From Heterohyrax brucei (Eukaryota; Chordata; Mammalia; Hyracoidea; Procaviidae), in the NCBI GenBank assembly GCA_028571685.1, contig CM053140.1, positions 147,421,701-147,485,700 of the forward strand: a DNA stretch of 64,000 bases. The letters are read 5' to 3'. Of the stretch, positions 22,891-34,386 are shown in pieces. The stretch's first letter is position 1. Each line of letters starts with the position of its first letter. A model generated the notes under the pieces. It made no database searches and was not told the origin of the DNA. It was given only the letters and a program-made list of their open reading frames with translations. The position numbers and the translations under genes were made by a program.

Positions 22891-23884
22891 TCAGGATCAT
22901 GTTAATCTTGCTCCGTGTATCACTCAGACATTCAGTGTTTAGTTTCCTGTGATCTGTGCTCTTGTCTGGTCTCCCTGTGTTTCTCTGTGATAGAGATCTT
23001 TACCTAGTACCTAATTCCTCAGGACTTTCACTGCTGCCTTGTTATTTCAAGAGGCTGAACATTACTTGTGGTTTCAGAGTCTTCTGAGAGACTTGCATTC
23101 CTGCCTTCAACCCCATCTTCCTGTGAACTAGTTTCCTTTTGCAGAGTAAGACCCTGAGAAAGCCATTTGCCCTCCTGTCTGAAATTTCCAGGTTCACTGA
23201 GTACTTTCAAAGAGGTTGAGCACAGTGCAAATTCATGAGATTCCATTGACAAGTCACATACAACCTCTATGACTGTATGTGGCCCAGTGAGCAGTTTCCT
23301 ACTATTGAGGCTGTGATTGATCATCCAGTATGTTCCTGTTTGCATAGATACCATGGATCTTGTGTCATTTGTTTTGGGTTTTTTTTTTTTTGACTAATGA
23401 TACATGCAGTGACTAAAGTGTAGCAAGTCTGGAGTAGTCTTTGACTGTATAGACCAAAATTCATGCCCTGTAACCAGTGTTTATAGTCCTCACTTTCCCC
23501 GAATTACTTGATCTCCTGTGTTTGTATGTTGGGTCTGGTTAAATTGTCTCAACTTTCAAGGCTAGCCATTTTGCTGGTTGTTTCTAGCTGTGTTCTTATG
23601 TTGTCTCTTCAGTGTGAAGCACAGTTCAGTTTCTTGCAGGTTTTGCATTTAGTTTCTTTTCTGGGTTAAATTTTGTCTCAGTTGATTTATTTATTCAGGG
23701 GTGGAGATTTGCTTGATTTGTGAACAAATTTATATACTACCTATTCTTTTTCCCCTGGACTATAATACAGCTTTATATTCACCTTAGATTCAGGTTTTTG
23801 TTGCTGCCATGTTCAGAGCCCTGGCCTTGGCCATATGTTTCCTCTAGTGCTTATATTATTAATTAGATTTTATCTCCACCACTG
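22891..23884. other. Intergenic DNA, no recognised element
   Basis: Pyrimidine-rich on the plus strand. Possibly an old L1 relic, but no diagnostic block is seen. A T-run lies at 23380-23391. Confidence 0.35.
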
Positions 23885-24050
23885 TAAACCCTGGTGGCAT
23901 AATGGTTAAGTTCTAAGGCTACTAACCAAAAGATTGGCAGTTCATATCTACCAGACACTCCTTGGAAACTCTGAGGCAGTTCTGCTCCATTCTGTATGGT
24001 TTCTATGAGTCAGAATCAACTAGACAACAATGAGTTTTGGTTTGGGGTTT
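23885..24050 (+). mobile_element. AfroSINE-type SINE, short form
   Basis: Head ccctggtggcataatggtta. Tail atgagtcagaatcaactaga, then ttttggtttggggtttggg. Confidence 0.88.
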
Positions 24051-24914
24051 GGGTACTGGAGCTGAAGCTTGAGGAAAACTTAATCTATGGTGAGATTATA
24101 GCAATAAAGATTCCCTGCTGTACAGGAAGCTAGTCCTGGAAGGTTTGCTGTCTATCTTCTACTCTTCATTCCTGGAGAAGACTGAGAGACCATGGTAAGT
24201 AGTTTTGAATTCAAGCCAAGCAGGATGACCAACTATGTATATATTCCATATGGACCATTGTATTACAAATCATTGTAAAATTTGCCTACTCTAATAATTT
24301 GTCTAATTGGTGGCTAAGGTGTTGGAAGATAGAGGCCAGAAGGAAAGGTCAGTTTAGACAGTAAGAAAAGACTGAGAAAATAGAAGTAGAAGAATGTAGG
24401 CTGTATTAGGGATATAGTGATTGGCATGGCTGAAGGATGAAGGATGTTGCTCATTTAATGAACATTATTTAGATCTCATGATGTGCCAGAATACACTAGA
24501 AATTGGAAATATAAAGTACTGAGTCTTTCCACAAGAAATACATAAGCTATGTGGAAAAACAGACCAATACAACATTTACCAGTACTGAACAGTATCAGAA
24601 GTGCCATGTTAGAGCTAAGCACTGATTAGAGAACCTAGAAAGGCAACTAACTGACACTAAGGATAGGAACTGAGTCAGGAGACAGGTAGTGTCAGGGAAG
24701 AAATCATAAAAGATAACGTCATTCTGTACTTTCTGTGTACTGTCAGTTGTGTCTACAAGTATCTCTTGAACCTTTCTGCAATAGTGTCTTCTCCAAAAAG
24801 AAGTTTAATTATGTAATTGCCTCAAGTATTTTTCAGTCCTTCTGTGTTATCTGCATATGAAAATCCAGATCCATTAGAATGATACACAAGATGCTTTGTG
24901 TCTATATTTTGACC
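24051..24914. other. Intergenic DNA with probable old-repeat relics
   Basis: 24450-24620 (gatgtgccagaatacactag) resembles decayed mammal-wide repeat sequence, but I cannot assign it. Confidence 0.35.
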
Positions 24915-25290
24915 ATTTCCCCAATCTTTTCTCTCTTCTCCTGTTGCACACCCTTTACTCACCTATGCTGAACCTACTCTCAAGAATGCAAGTTTTTTCT
25001 GTCAGTCATCATTCTATATATGCTGCTTTTGCTCTCTAGAGAACCCAGATAGACTCCTATTAATTTTCAAGAGTCAACTTAAGTGTTCTTTCTTAGAGGA
25101 AACCTTCCCCATACTTTCAGATGTAACATGGTGCCTTTTCTATGTTCTCATTCCTACACCTAGTAGCTTGCACCTTATTAATTGTTTACAGTGACAGACC
25201 CACAATGGGTTTGTTTCTCCTGGAAGGCCAAAACAATATTTTCATTTTTGCAATGTCATAATAATTGGTGCAAGAGTAATACTTAGTATT
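24915..25290 (+). mobile_element. L2 LINE 3' fragment
   Basis: agtcaacttaagtgttcttt, then gaggaaaccttccccatact and gttctcattcctacacctag follow the L2 3' order. It ends near caatgtcataataattggtg. Confidence 0.6.
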
Positions 25291-25327
25291 TCCTAACTGA
25301 ATGAATGAAATAACGTAAGACACTTAG

Positions 25328-25929
25328 TGTCTTAGTCATCTAGTGCCACTAGAACGAGAAATATCACAAGTGAATGGCTTTAACAAAAATTTATTTTCTC
25401 AGAAATGTAGGCTAAAAGTCTAAATTTAAGGCTCCAGCTCCAGGGGAAGTCTTTGTTGGTTCTGGAGGAAGGTCCTTGTTATCAGTCCTCTGCTGGACTG
25501 GGAGCTTCTGGGTCACAGGTTGCTAGGTTCAGAAGACAAGTTGTGTTCCAGCACTGCTTTCTTGGTGGTAGGAAGTCCTCAGTCTCTCCTTGTTTCCTTT
25601 CCTTTATATCCCAAGAGATTGCCTCAAGGCAAAATACAATCTTAAACATTGAGTCTTGATCCACATACACCGCTACTGAGCATCCTCCCTCATTATCATC
25701 GAGGCAGAACTTACAACATGCTAGGAACATCACATGGAAACCCTGCTGGTGTAGTGATTAAATGCTAACCAGAGAGTCAGCAGTTCAAATCCAGCAGGAG
25801 CTCTGTGAGTCCGAATCTGCTAACAGCAGTGGTTATGGCTTTGATTATAGGAAGATTAGACCATACCGGTAATCATGGCCTAGCCAAATCACTACACATA
25901 TTTTTGTGAACACAATTCAGTCCATGACA
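25328..25929 (-). mobile_element. ERVL/MaLR-type LTR, second subfamily, split by a SINE
   Basis: Begins TGTCTTAGTC and ends TCCATGACA. Shares gctccaggggaagtctttgt and gtgttccagcactgctttct with the other LTRs but differs in the middle. No 5 bp repeat matches at its own two ends, so its right side may continue into internal sequence. Confidence 0.7.
25735..25849 (+). mobile_element. AfroSINE-type SINE, 3'-eroded
   Basis: Head tggaaaccctgctggtgtag and cagcagttcaaatccagcag, then a shortened tail (gtgagtccgaatctgctaac). Confidence 0.8.
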
Positions 25930-26423
25930 TCCTGGATCAGGATACAAGCCTCACATAGCCATGGAAGCTGGCAAACTGAAAGTCATCAGGTCAAAGAGCA
26001 GAGTTCCTGCCTGCGGCATGTGAAAGTCAGTGACTCCCAACATGGCAGGCAAGACTGGAAGGTTTCCACTGATTCCGCTGCAGGGGCTGGTGAGCCCAGG
26101 ATTGCAGCTTGGGGAACAGGACTCTTACTCACAGGCTGTGAGGACTGGTGGATCCCAAGATGAGCAGGAGAACTGCTAGCTTCAGTCCCGAGAGTAAGAC
26201 ATCAGAAGACAAGAGAACTATGGCTGCTAGATCCACAGCAAGCCCAAACCTTCTCAAGACAGACAGGCAAGGACATATAGGTGAAGGAAAGTAGAGAGAC
26301 GAAGGCTGAGGAGGCAGTGAACCACCACAAGCCCCACCCTTGCCGGTGCCACTCAGCACATGTCGTCATGGCAGAGACCACAACAGACAACTGCCGAAAC
26401 ACCGAGAATTGTGGCCCAGCCGG
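25930..26423. other. Unidentified GC-richer segment beside an LTR
   Basis: Adjoins the LTR at 25929 with no target repeat between them, so it may be LTR-element internal sequence. cttag occurs at 25323-25327 and again at 26424-26428, a possible outer 5 bp duplication; a 5-mer match could be chance. The open frames here show no family resemblance. Confidence 0.35.
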
Positions 26424-26499
26424 CTTAGCAAACACAATCTTAACCATCGCAATTACTTTTGATTTTCTGTGTTTTTTTGGTCTGCTTTTACCCTCTGCT

Positions 26500-27795
26500 A
26501 CTCTTTACCTATTCCAAAGAAAAGTGATCCATAAGAGTACAGAAATTATCAACCAATATCGTTAATAATTACACACAAGTAAAATTTTGCTGAAGGTCAC
26601 TCAAAAGCCGTTGCAGCAATACATCTAGAGGTAACTGCCAGAAATTCAAGCTAGATTCAGATGAGGACATGGAACAAAGTTCATTATTAATTTCAGGTGC
26701 ATCCTAGCTGCAAGAGAATACCAGCAATACTATTATGCAAATGCCAGAATACTATTATGCAAAGGCATTCAACTCTGTGGATTATCAACTAGTTATGGGT
26801 AACAATGCAAAGAATGGAAATTCCTAAGCAATTGTGCTCATGAGGAACCTGTACATAGACCAAGAGGAAGTTGTTAGAACAGAGCAAGGGGCTAGTGCGT
26901 GGTTTAAAATAAGGCAAGGCGTGTGTCAGGGTTGAATCTTTTCATTATACTTATTCAGGCTGTACAAAGAAGAATGCAGCATTTCATGATTCGAGTAACT
27001 GGTTAACAACCTGAGGTACTCAGATGAGACAATCCTACTTCTAAAAGTAACAAGGCCTTGAAGCACTTACTGTTGAAGAGCAAAGCCTACAGCCTTACTA
27101 TGGAACTCAACATAAAACAAAAATCCTCACAAGTGGACCAATAAGCAACACTATGATAAACAGAGAAAAATTGAAGTTGTTAAGCATTTAATTTTACTTG
27201 GATCGCCAGTCAAAGCTTATGGAAGCAACAGTCAAGAAATAAAATGACATACTGTGCTGGGCAAATCTGCTACAAAAGGCCTCTTTAGAGTGTGAGAGAG
27301 CAACGTTGTCACTTTAAGGAATAAGATGTACCTGACCCAAGCCATGGTCTTTTCAGTCATGTCATACACATGTGAAAGCTGAGCAAGGAACAAGACAGAC
27401 TGAAGCAGAATGGACTCCTTTGTGTTATGGTTGGCAAAGAACACTGAATATACCATGGGCTGCTTAGGGTCACCATGAGTCGGATCCGACTCGATGGCAC
27501 TTGGCTTGGCTGCCAGCAATGGACAAGTCTGTCTTGGAAAAAGTAGTCAGAATGACCCTCAGAAGTAAGGATGGCAAGGCTTGTCTCACATTCTTTGGCT
27601 ATGTTACCAAGAGGGATCAGTCTCCGACGCAGTGGCTGTGACAGTGGGCTGAAGCATAACAGGGATTGCATAAGAATACGATCATAATACAACTGCATAA
27701 CAGTTGTGAGGACAGTGCAGGACTGTGTAGCGTTTTATTCTGTTGTACATAGGGTTGCTATGAGTCAGATCTAACTCAATGGCATTTAACAATTC
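26500..27795 (+). mobile_element. RTE LINE, reverse transcriptase region to 3' end
   Basis: RTE/BovB-type ORF2: gtaaaattttgctgaaggtc, gccagaaattcaagctagat, aaaggcattcaactctgtgg, ggaacctgtacatagaccaa, ataaggcaaggcgtgtgtca. It ends in gggttgctatgagtcagatc and atttaacaa. Frames are broken and parts are missing. A 22 bp unit is duplicated in tandem at 26726-26766 (starts aatactattatgcaaa). Confidence 0.82.
27464..27507 (+). mobile_element. Tail-only micro-insertion inside the RTE copy
   Basis: 44 bp: ttagggtcaccatgagtcgg, then a palindrome-containing core and cttggctt. Flanked by ggctgc at 27458-27463 and 27508-27513. On either side the RTE reads continuously (ataccatgggctgc / cagcaatggacaagtctg). 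It holds a perfect 16 bp palindrome at 27477-27492. Confidence 0.75.
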
Positions 27796-28144
27796 CTTAC
27801 CATAAAATAGGAACACATTTCTTTTTCTGCTTTAAAAGTGTGTTGCACACCCTTAACTCTCTCTTCCCATTAGCTTGCCTCTGTTCTCTGTGTTGTTAGG
27901 TCACACTGGTAGAGCTGGAACTGTTCTAATGATTGGTGGACTAGCCCTTGACTTTCATAGTGACCAGTGGAATAGATGGGCCGTGGAGATGACTTGGAAG
28001 CCAGGGCCAGTCAGAGATAGAGACATCCAAAGGGGCAAGAGCCTTAGGCCTCACTGAAATGATCAGTTCTTCAGACCCAGGTACTCCTGCCTTTAACTCT
28101 TGACTGCACTGTATTCTACCCCTCAGTGATTTCTAAGGTGATCG
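27796..28144. other. Intergenic DNA, no recognised element
   Basis: Nothing supported. Confidence 0.4.
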
Positions 28145-28515
28145 GTACTGTAGAAAGAGTTTAAACTTTGAAGTCAGTTGAACTACTTTAAAATTCAGGT
28201 GTTCTCACTAACTAGCTTTGTGCCTTTGATTAAGTTGCTTAATCAGTTTCAGCTGTGCTGAACCCTGTCTACAATGGGGGACCCTGCTGTTACGTAAAAT
28301 TCTGATGACATAGCTCCCAGAATCACAGCAACATGCAAGCCGCCACAGTATGACAAAGCGACAGGTGAGTGATTCTACCTAAATATATTCATCTGTGAAA
28401 TGAAGCTTGTATCTATTTGCCAGACTTATGGTAAGGGTTAACTGAAAATTGAACACAAAGCACCTACCTTATAGTTCTTAGAAAGTAAACTGACATTTCT
28501 CCTAATCGTTTGATT
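28145..28515 (+). mobile_element. MIR SINE split by an insertion
   Basis: Left half: tttgaagtcagttgaactac, ctaactagctttgtgccttt, ttgattaagttgcttaatc. Right half resumes at 28377 with ttcatctgtgaaatgaagct. The inserted block is 28253-28376. Confidence 0.62.
28253..28376 (-). mobile_element. RTE 5'-region-like fragment
   Basis: Shares gctgaaccctgtctac with the ctgctgaaac end of the inverted RTE at 6512 and continues with cagaatcacagcaacatgca and gccgccacagtatgacaaag, sequence I associate with the 5' region of elephant RTE copies. It lacks any 3' tail, which is odd for a LINE insertion. Confidence 0.45.
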
Positions 28516-28833
28516 TTCACTTAAAATCTGATGCTCATCTCTCATGTTATTATCCATTTAAACATAGGCATTTAATTTATGAAGGTAAATTGGAGAGAAT
28601 ATGACTGAATTGCAGATAAGTTATTTTGTAGACAAGTGACTTTCCACTTGGAAAAGAAATGATTTTAAGCCTGGTCAAGAAACAACATGTCGTTTTGAAA
28701 AGTAATGCAATATGTATAAAGGTATACAGAGGTACTAATAAGAAACAGGCTAAGCTAGAGACTTGTTCTGGGTTAGTACTTTAAAAGGTTATCAAAATAA
28801 GTTATGTGTGTGAGTTTTTGTGTTGTACTTGAG
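28516..28833. other. Intergenic DNA, no recognised element
   Basis: Nothing supported. Confidence 0.4.
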
Positions 28834-31045
28834 TTTTTTTATTACTATCGTGATGATTAAGAAAAAGTACGCAATCCAAGTCAGTTTTGCATGCCCGCCT
28901 CTACACCTCTATCTGCTCTCCCCACATTCCTCCTTTTCACTCTTTACTACTAGTATCCTCCCAACAAACACTTGGACCCTCTTCTCCACCCTCTCCTGTC
29001 CCCTCTGGAAAGAAACTTGACGGACAGCCTTCTATAAATGTATAAAATCCTAAAGTACACACTCCACAAGGTCACTCTGTGTCTCTGAGTCCGGTCCATT
29101 CCCAGTCTGAAGTGTTGACCTCAGTACTGGTTTCAGGTCTAGGATAGCAGCAAGTCTAGGGGCCGTGTTCCCAGGGGACTCTCCAGGTTGTCAGACCATC
29201 AGTTCCAGTCTTGTAGTAGAATTCTTGATCTGCACACCTCTTTTTATCATGCTGCATCAGGTACTCTACATTGTGTCCCCTATCAAGGCTGTGTTTGGTA
29301 GTGGCCAGGCACCGTCTGGTTCTTCTGGTCTCATGCTGATGTAGTCTGCCAATCATATGGGCTCATTTTTCATCATGTCTTTGATGTTCTCAATTTTCAT
29401 CTGTTCCAGGTGTGTTGGGACTAATTGATATTCCTCAGACTGCAGCTTGTTGGCTTTTAAGACCCCCAATGTCACTCACCAACATAGGGCGCAGAAGACT
29501 CTCTTAGCAAAAGGCTAGTTACACCAATTGAATTTGATATCCCCTGAAAACGTGGTCCCCTGCTACTCTGTCCTTTGAAATGTCAAGCTGAATTTAGAAA
29601 ACCTTTTAGTTTATGGTGTAGTCCATTTATGCTGACCTGCTTTCTACTGAGTGCTGTTAACACCCCTCACCTAACTGAGTTCCTATCTACTGTCTAACTA
29701 ACCCTTGCCCTCCCTCCCCACCCTTGTAGCCATCCAGGACTCTTTTCTTCTATGCATAAGTCCTTTTCTAAGTCCTTTTAATAGTGGTTTCATACAATAC
29801 TTGTCCTTTTACAGCTCTCTGATTTCACTCAGCATAATGTCTTCTAATTGATACCAGGTTTTGTGATGCTCCCTAAATCACCATTGTTTTCTATCATTGT
29901 GTAATGTTCCATTGTGTATGCATACCATAGTTTGTTTATGCATTCATCTGTTGATGGGCACCTAGGCTGATCCATCTTTTTTGCTATTGTGGACTGTGCT
30001 GCACTAAACATTGTATCCATGTATCTGTTTGTACCACAGCCCTTATTTCTGTAGGATATATTCCAAGCTGTGGGATTGCTGGATCATATGTTATTTCTAT
30101 TTGTAGTTTTTTTTTTTTTTTTTAAGAAAGCACCAGATTGCTTTCTAAAGAGGCTGTACCATCTTGCATTCCCACCAGCAGTGCAGGAGAGTTTTAATAT
30201 CTCCACAGCCTCTCCAGCATTTGTTGTTTTGTGTTTTTTGGGTTATTGCCAACCTCATCAGGGTGAAATAGTATCTCATTGTAATTTTGGCTTGGATTTC
30301 TCTAATGATCATGAGCATTTCGTCATGTGTCTTTTGGCTGCCTGAATGTCATCTTCGGTGAAGCATCTGTCCATTTCCTTTGCCCTCTGTTTAATTGGAT
30401 TATTTGTTTTTTTCTTCTTGATATTTTGCAGCACCTTGTAGATTATAGAAATCAGATGTTGATTCAATATGTAGTTGTCAAGTGTTTTTTCCCATTCTAT
30501 AGGCAGTCTTTTAACTCCCTTGATAAAGTCTTTGGATGAGCCTAAGTGATTTTTAATAGTTCCCATTTGTCTGTTTTTTCTTCTGTTATTTGTGCATTGT
30601 TAGTCAGCCTTTGTAGTCTAAGTTGTACATTAGAACTTCCATTGTTGACCCTATTTTTTCTTGCAGAATCTTTATTATTTTAGGTTTGATATTTAGGCCT
30701 TTGATCCATTTTGTGTAAAGAGTGATATATGGGTCTTGTTTCAGTGTTTTGCAGATGGGTATCCAATTTTGCCAACACCATTTGTTAAAGAGACTGTTTT
30801 TACCTCAATTTACAGTCTTAATGCCTTTGTTGAATATCAGTTGTTCATAGGAGGATGGTGATATTTCTGGATTCTCTGTTCTTTTCCATTGGTCTATATT
30901 TCTGTTTTTGTACCAGTACCAGGCTATTTTAACTACTGTGGCAGTGTAATAGGTTCTAAGGTCGAGTAGCGTGAGGCTTCCCACTGTGTTTCTCCTCTTC
31001 CGTAGTGGCTTACGTATCTAGGGTTTCTTCCCTTTCCAAAGTTGG

Positions 31046-31566
31046 TGTTTTAGTCAGCTAGTGCTGCTCTAACAGAAACACCACAGAGTGGATGGCTTTA
31101 CCAGGGGAATGTTTATTCTGACACAGTCCGGTAGGCTACAAGTCCAAATTCAGGATGTTGGCTCCAGGGGAAGGTTTTTCCCCTGGTCAGCTCTGGAGGT
31201 AAGTTGGTATTACATCTGTCTTTGTCCAGGGAGCATCTTGGCACAGAAACCTCAGGTCTGAAGGATGGGGATTTTCTTCTGGTGCTGCTTTCTTGATAGT
31301 GTGAGATTCCCAATTCTCTGCTTGCTTCTCTTTCCTTGTATCTCTTGTAGGATGCAAGGATTAAGGGTGGGGCAAGCCACATTGCAGGGAAACTTCCTTT
31401 ACAGTGGAACAGGGAGGTGATCTTATAAAGGAATTTACAGTACCACCCTAATCCTTTAACATACAGCACAGGAAAATCATGAAATGGAGGACAATCATAG
31501 AATACAGGGAATTATGGTCACATGGCTACACCTATTTTTGCGGGGGACAGAATTCAGGCCATGGCA
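31046..31566 (-). mobile_element. ERVL/MaLR-type solo LTR nested in L1
   Basis: Begins TGTTTTAGTCAG and ends in ggccatggca. Flanks gttgg (31041-31045) and attgg (31567-31571) match at 4 of 5. The L1 reads on directly at 31572. Confidence 0.82.
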
Positions 31567-31929
31567 ATTGGCAATTTCTCCATCTCATTAAAAAATGGTG
31601 TTGGAATTTGTATTGGGATTGCATTATATGGGTAGATGGCTTTGGGTAGAATAGACATTTTCACAGTGTTAATTCTGCTTATCTGTGAACAAGACAGATT
31701 TCTCCACTTATGTAAGTCTCTTTTGGTTTCTTGCAGTAGGATCTTGTAATTTTCTCTGTGTAGGTTTCTTACATCTCTGGTTAGATTTATTCCTAGGTAT
31801 TGTATCTTCTTGGGGGGCTATAGTAAAGGGTATTGATTTGGTGATTTCCTCTTTGATGATCCCTATGTTGGTGTAAAGGAGTCCTACAGATTTATTTTTG
31901 TTTATCTTATGTCTTGATACTTTGCTGAA

Positions 31930-32358
31930 CTATTCTATTAGTTCTGGTAGTTTATTTATGGATTCCTTAGGGTCTTCTGTGTATATGATAATATCACCTG
32001 CAAATAGAGGTACCGTTACTTCTTCATTACCAGTGCTGATGCCCTTTATTTCTTGGTCTTGCCTGATTACACTGGCCAGGACCTCTAAAACATAGTTGAA
32101 TAGAAGTGGTGACAGTGGGCATCCATGTCCTGTTCCTGTTTTCGGGGAGAATTCCTTCAGTCTCTCTCCATTCAAGATGATGTTGATGGTTGATTTTTCC
32201 CAGATGCCTCTTATTCCATTGAGAAATGTCCCCTCTATTCCTATTTTGTTGAGAGTTTTTAACGTGAACTGGTGGTGGACTTTGTGAAATGCCTTTTCTG
32301 CATCAACTGATAGAATGAAATGATTCTTATCTTTTGTGTTATTCATGTGGTTCATCAC
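31930..32358 (-). pseudogene. L1 ORF2 reverse transcriptase fragment
   Basis: 143 codons open on the minus strand with L1 RT motifs: [17 protein letters not shown] near the start and [17 protein letters not shown] at the middle. The catalytic FADD box reads FAGD (LFAGDIIIY), so the second catalytic aspartate is in place but the first is Gly. No ATG context or flanking frame supports expression. Confidence 0.8.
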
Positions 32359-33000
32359 ATTAGTTGTTTTTCTAATGTTGAGCCAACCCTAGATTCCTGG
32401 TATGAATCCTTCTTGATCATAATGAATTATTATTATTTTGATATGTTTCTGAATTCTATTGGCTAGGATTTTGTTGAAGATTTTTGCGTCTATGTTCATG
32501 AGTAATATTGGTCTGTAATTTTCTTGTTTGTGTGGGGTCTTCACCCAGCTTTGGTATCATGGTTGTGCTGGCTTTGTAGAATGAATTTGGGAATGTTCTG
32601 TCCTTTTCTGTGTTGTGGAATAACTTCAGTAGTATTGGAATTAACTCATCTCTAAAAGTTTGGTATAATTATCTGGTGAAGCCGTCTGGGCCTGGACTTT
32701 TTTTTTGGTTGGCATTTTTTAAATTAATTTTCAATCTCTTGTTTTGTGATGGGTTTATTAAGTTGTTGTACTTTGTGATACTTTTGGTAGGTGATATAAA
32801 TCTAGAAATTTGTCTATTGCTTCTATGTTTTTGAATCTCTTAGAGTATCTTTTTTTTTAGTGTTCTGTTATGATGCTTTTAATTTTGGTTGAGCCAATTG
32901 TGACATCTCCCATCTCATTTCTTATTTGGGTTATGTGTTTCCTGTTTTCCTTCTGTGAGTTTAGCCAATGGTTTATCAATTTTGTTGATCTTTTATTTTT

Positions 33001-33440
33001 ATTTTTTTTATTTAATACAACTGAGTGAAAATGTACATTCCCGTATAAATTTACATGCCCGCCTGTATACAGCTTCCACTGCTCTCCCTGTCTGGTGACA
33101 GCACACTATTCCTCTCTGCTCCATACGTGTCTAATCCTCCCAACAGTCTTCTTTCCCCTCCTCTCCATCCACTCTCCATCCTCCATCCAGAGGTCAGCAG
33201 GATGATATCCTATAGATGTATGGAACCATAAAGTGCATCCAATATATGGTCACTGTGCATCACCAAGTCCAATCCATTCGTGTCCCAAGAGTGGACCTTC
33301 GTTATGATTTATGGGCAAGGGCAGCATCAGGGCCAGGGGCCATTCTCCCAGGGGAACCCCAAAACCGCTGGACCATCAACTGCGGTCTTTTAGTGGAGAT
33401 CTCAGGATGCACAAAAAACAAAACAAAACAAAAAAAACAG
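33001..33440 (-). mobile_element. Second L1, 3'UTR only, nested in the large L1
   Basis: Antisense L1 3' end (gagtgaaaatgtacattccc, gtataaatttacatgcccgc). It interrupts ORF2 between ttttgttgatctttt and cagctttgggttttttg. An A-rich CAAAA tract (33413-33440) sits at the right junction. Confidence 0.75.
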
Positions 33441-33872
33441 CTTTGGGTTTTTTGTTAATTCTTTCAGTTGTTTTTCTGTTCTCTAATCCGTTTAGTTCTG
33501 CTCTGATCTTTATTATCTGTTTTACTCTGGTGCACAAGGGGTTCCTTTGTTATTGTCTTTCTATTTTTTCAAGTGGTTGAGTTAATTCCTTGGTTTAGGA
33601 CCTCTCTTCATTCTAGATGTGTGCATTAATAGAGATAAACTGCTTTTGCTATATCCCTAGGTTCTGGTAGGATGTGTTTTCATTCCCATTTGATTCCATG
33701 AATTTCTTCATTGTGTATCTGATTTCCTATATTAATCATGAATTTTTGAGCAAGGTGTTGTTCAGTTTCCATGTTTTCCGCTATTGATTTCAACTTTTAT
33801 GACTTTATGGTCTGAGAAGGTACTTTGCAAGAATTCAGTGGTTTGAATTTTGTTGAGACTTGCTTCATGGGC

Positions 33873-34386
33873 TGTTTTAGTCCGCTAGTGCCACTCTAAC
33901 AGAAATATCACAGAGTGGATGGCTTCAACAATGGAAGGTTTATTCTTACACAGTCCGGTAGGTTGCAAGTCCATATTCAGGGTGTCTGCTCCAGAGGAAG
34001 GCTTTCCCCTTGTTGGCTCTGGAGGAAAGTCCGGTATTGCATCAGTCTTTGTCCAGGGAGCGTCTTGGCAGAGGAACCTCAGGTCTCAAGGACGCGCTTT
34101 TCTCCCAGTGCACATTTCTTGATGGTGCGAGGCTCCCCCTTCTCTCCTGTTTCTGTTTCCTTTTATCTCATGCAGGCCGAAAGGATCAAGGGTGGGGCAA
34201 GCCATACTCCAGGGAAACTCCCCCTACAGCAGAGCAAGGAAGTAATCCTATGCAGGAATTTACAGCCCCTTTAGCATACAGTTTAGTGAAACCACAGGAT
34301 GCAGGACAGTCCCAGGATACTGGGAATCATGTTCCCGCCACACGGCTGCATGTATTTTTGGGGGGGACACAATTCAACCCATGACA
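33873..34386 (-). mobile_element. LTR joined to ERVL-type pol
   Basis: 514 bp unit, tgttttagtccgctag to aacccatgaca, the same family as 17888-18406. Its right edge runs straight into retroviral pol (34387 onward) without a 5 bp repeat; the minus strand there is purine-rich (acagaaggga), as expected of a polypurine tract before a 3' LTR. Confidence 0.75.

Noticed and set aside
26281-26565. Plus-strand frame of 94 codons with a hydrophobic stretch
   Set aside because: It spans the unidentified LTR-adjacent block and the RTE start; no signal of selection or splicing.
33915-34384. Plus-strand frames of 119 and 124 codons
   Set aside because: They read antisense through an LTR. Similar frames appear at 18026 and 47533 because the LTRs are related.
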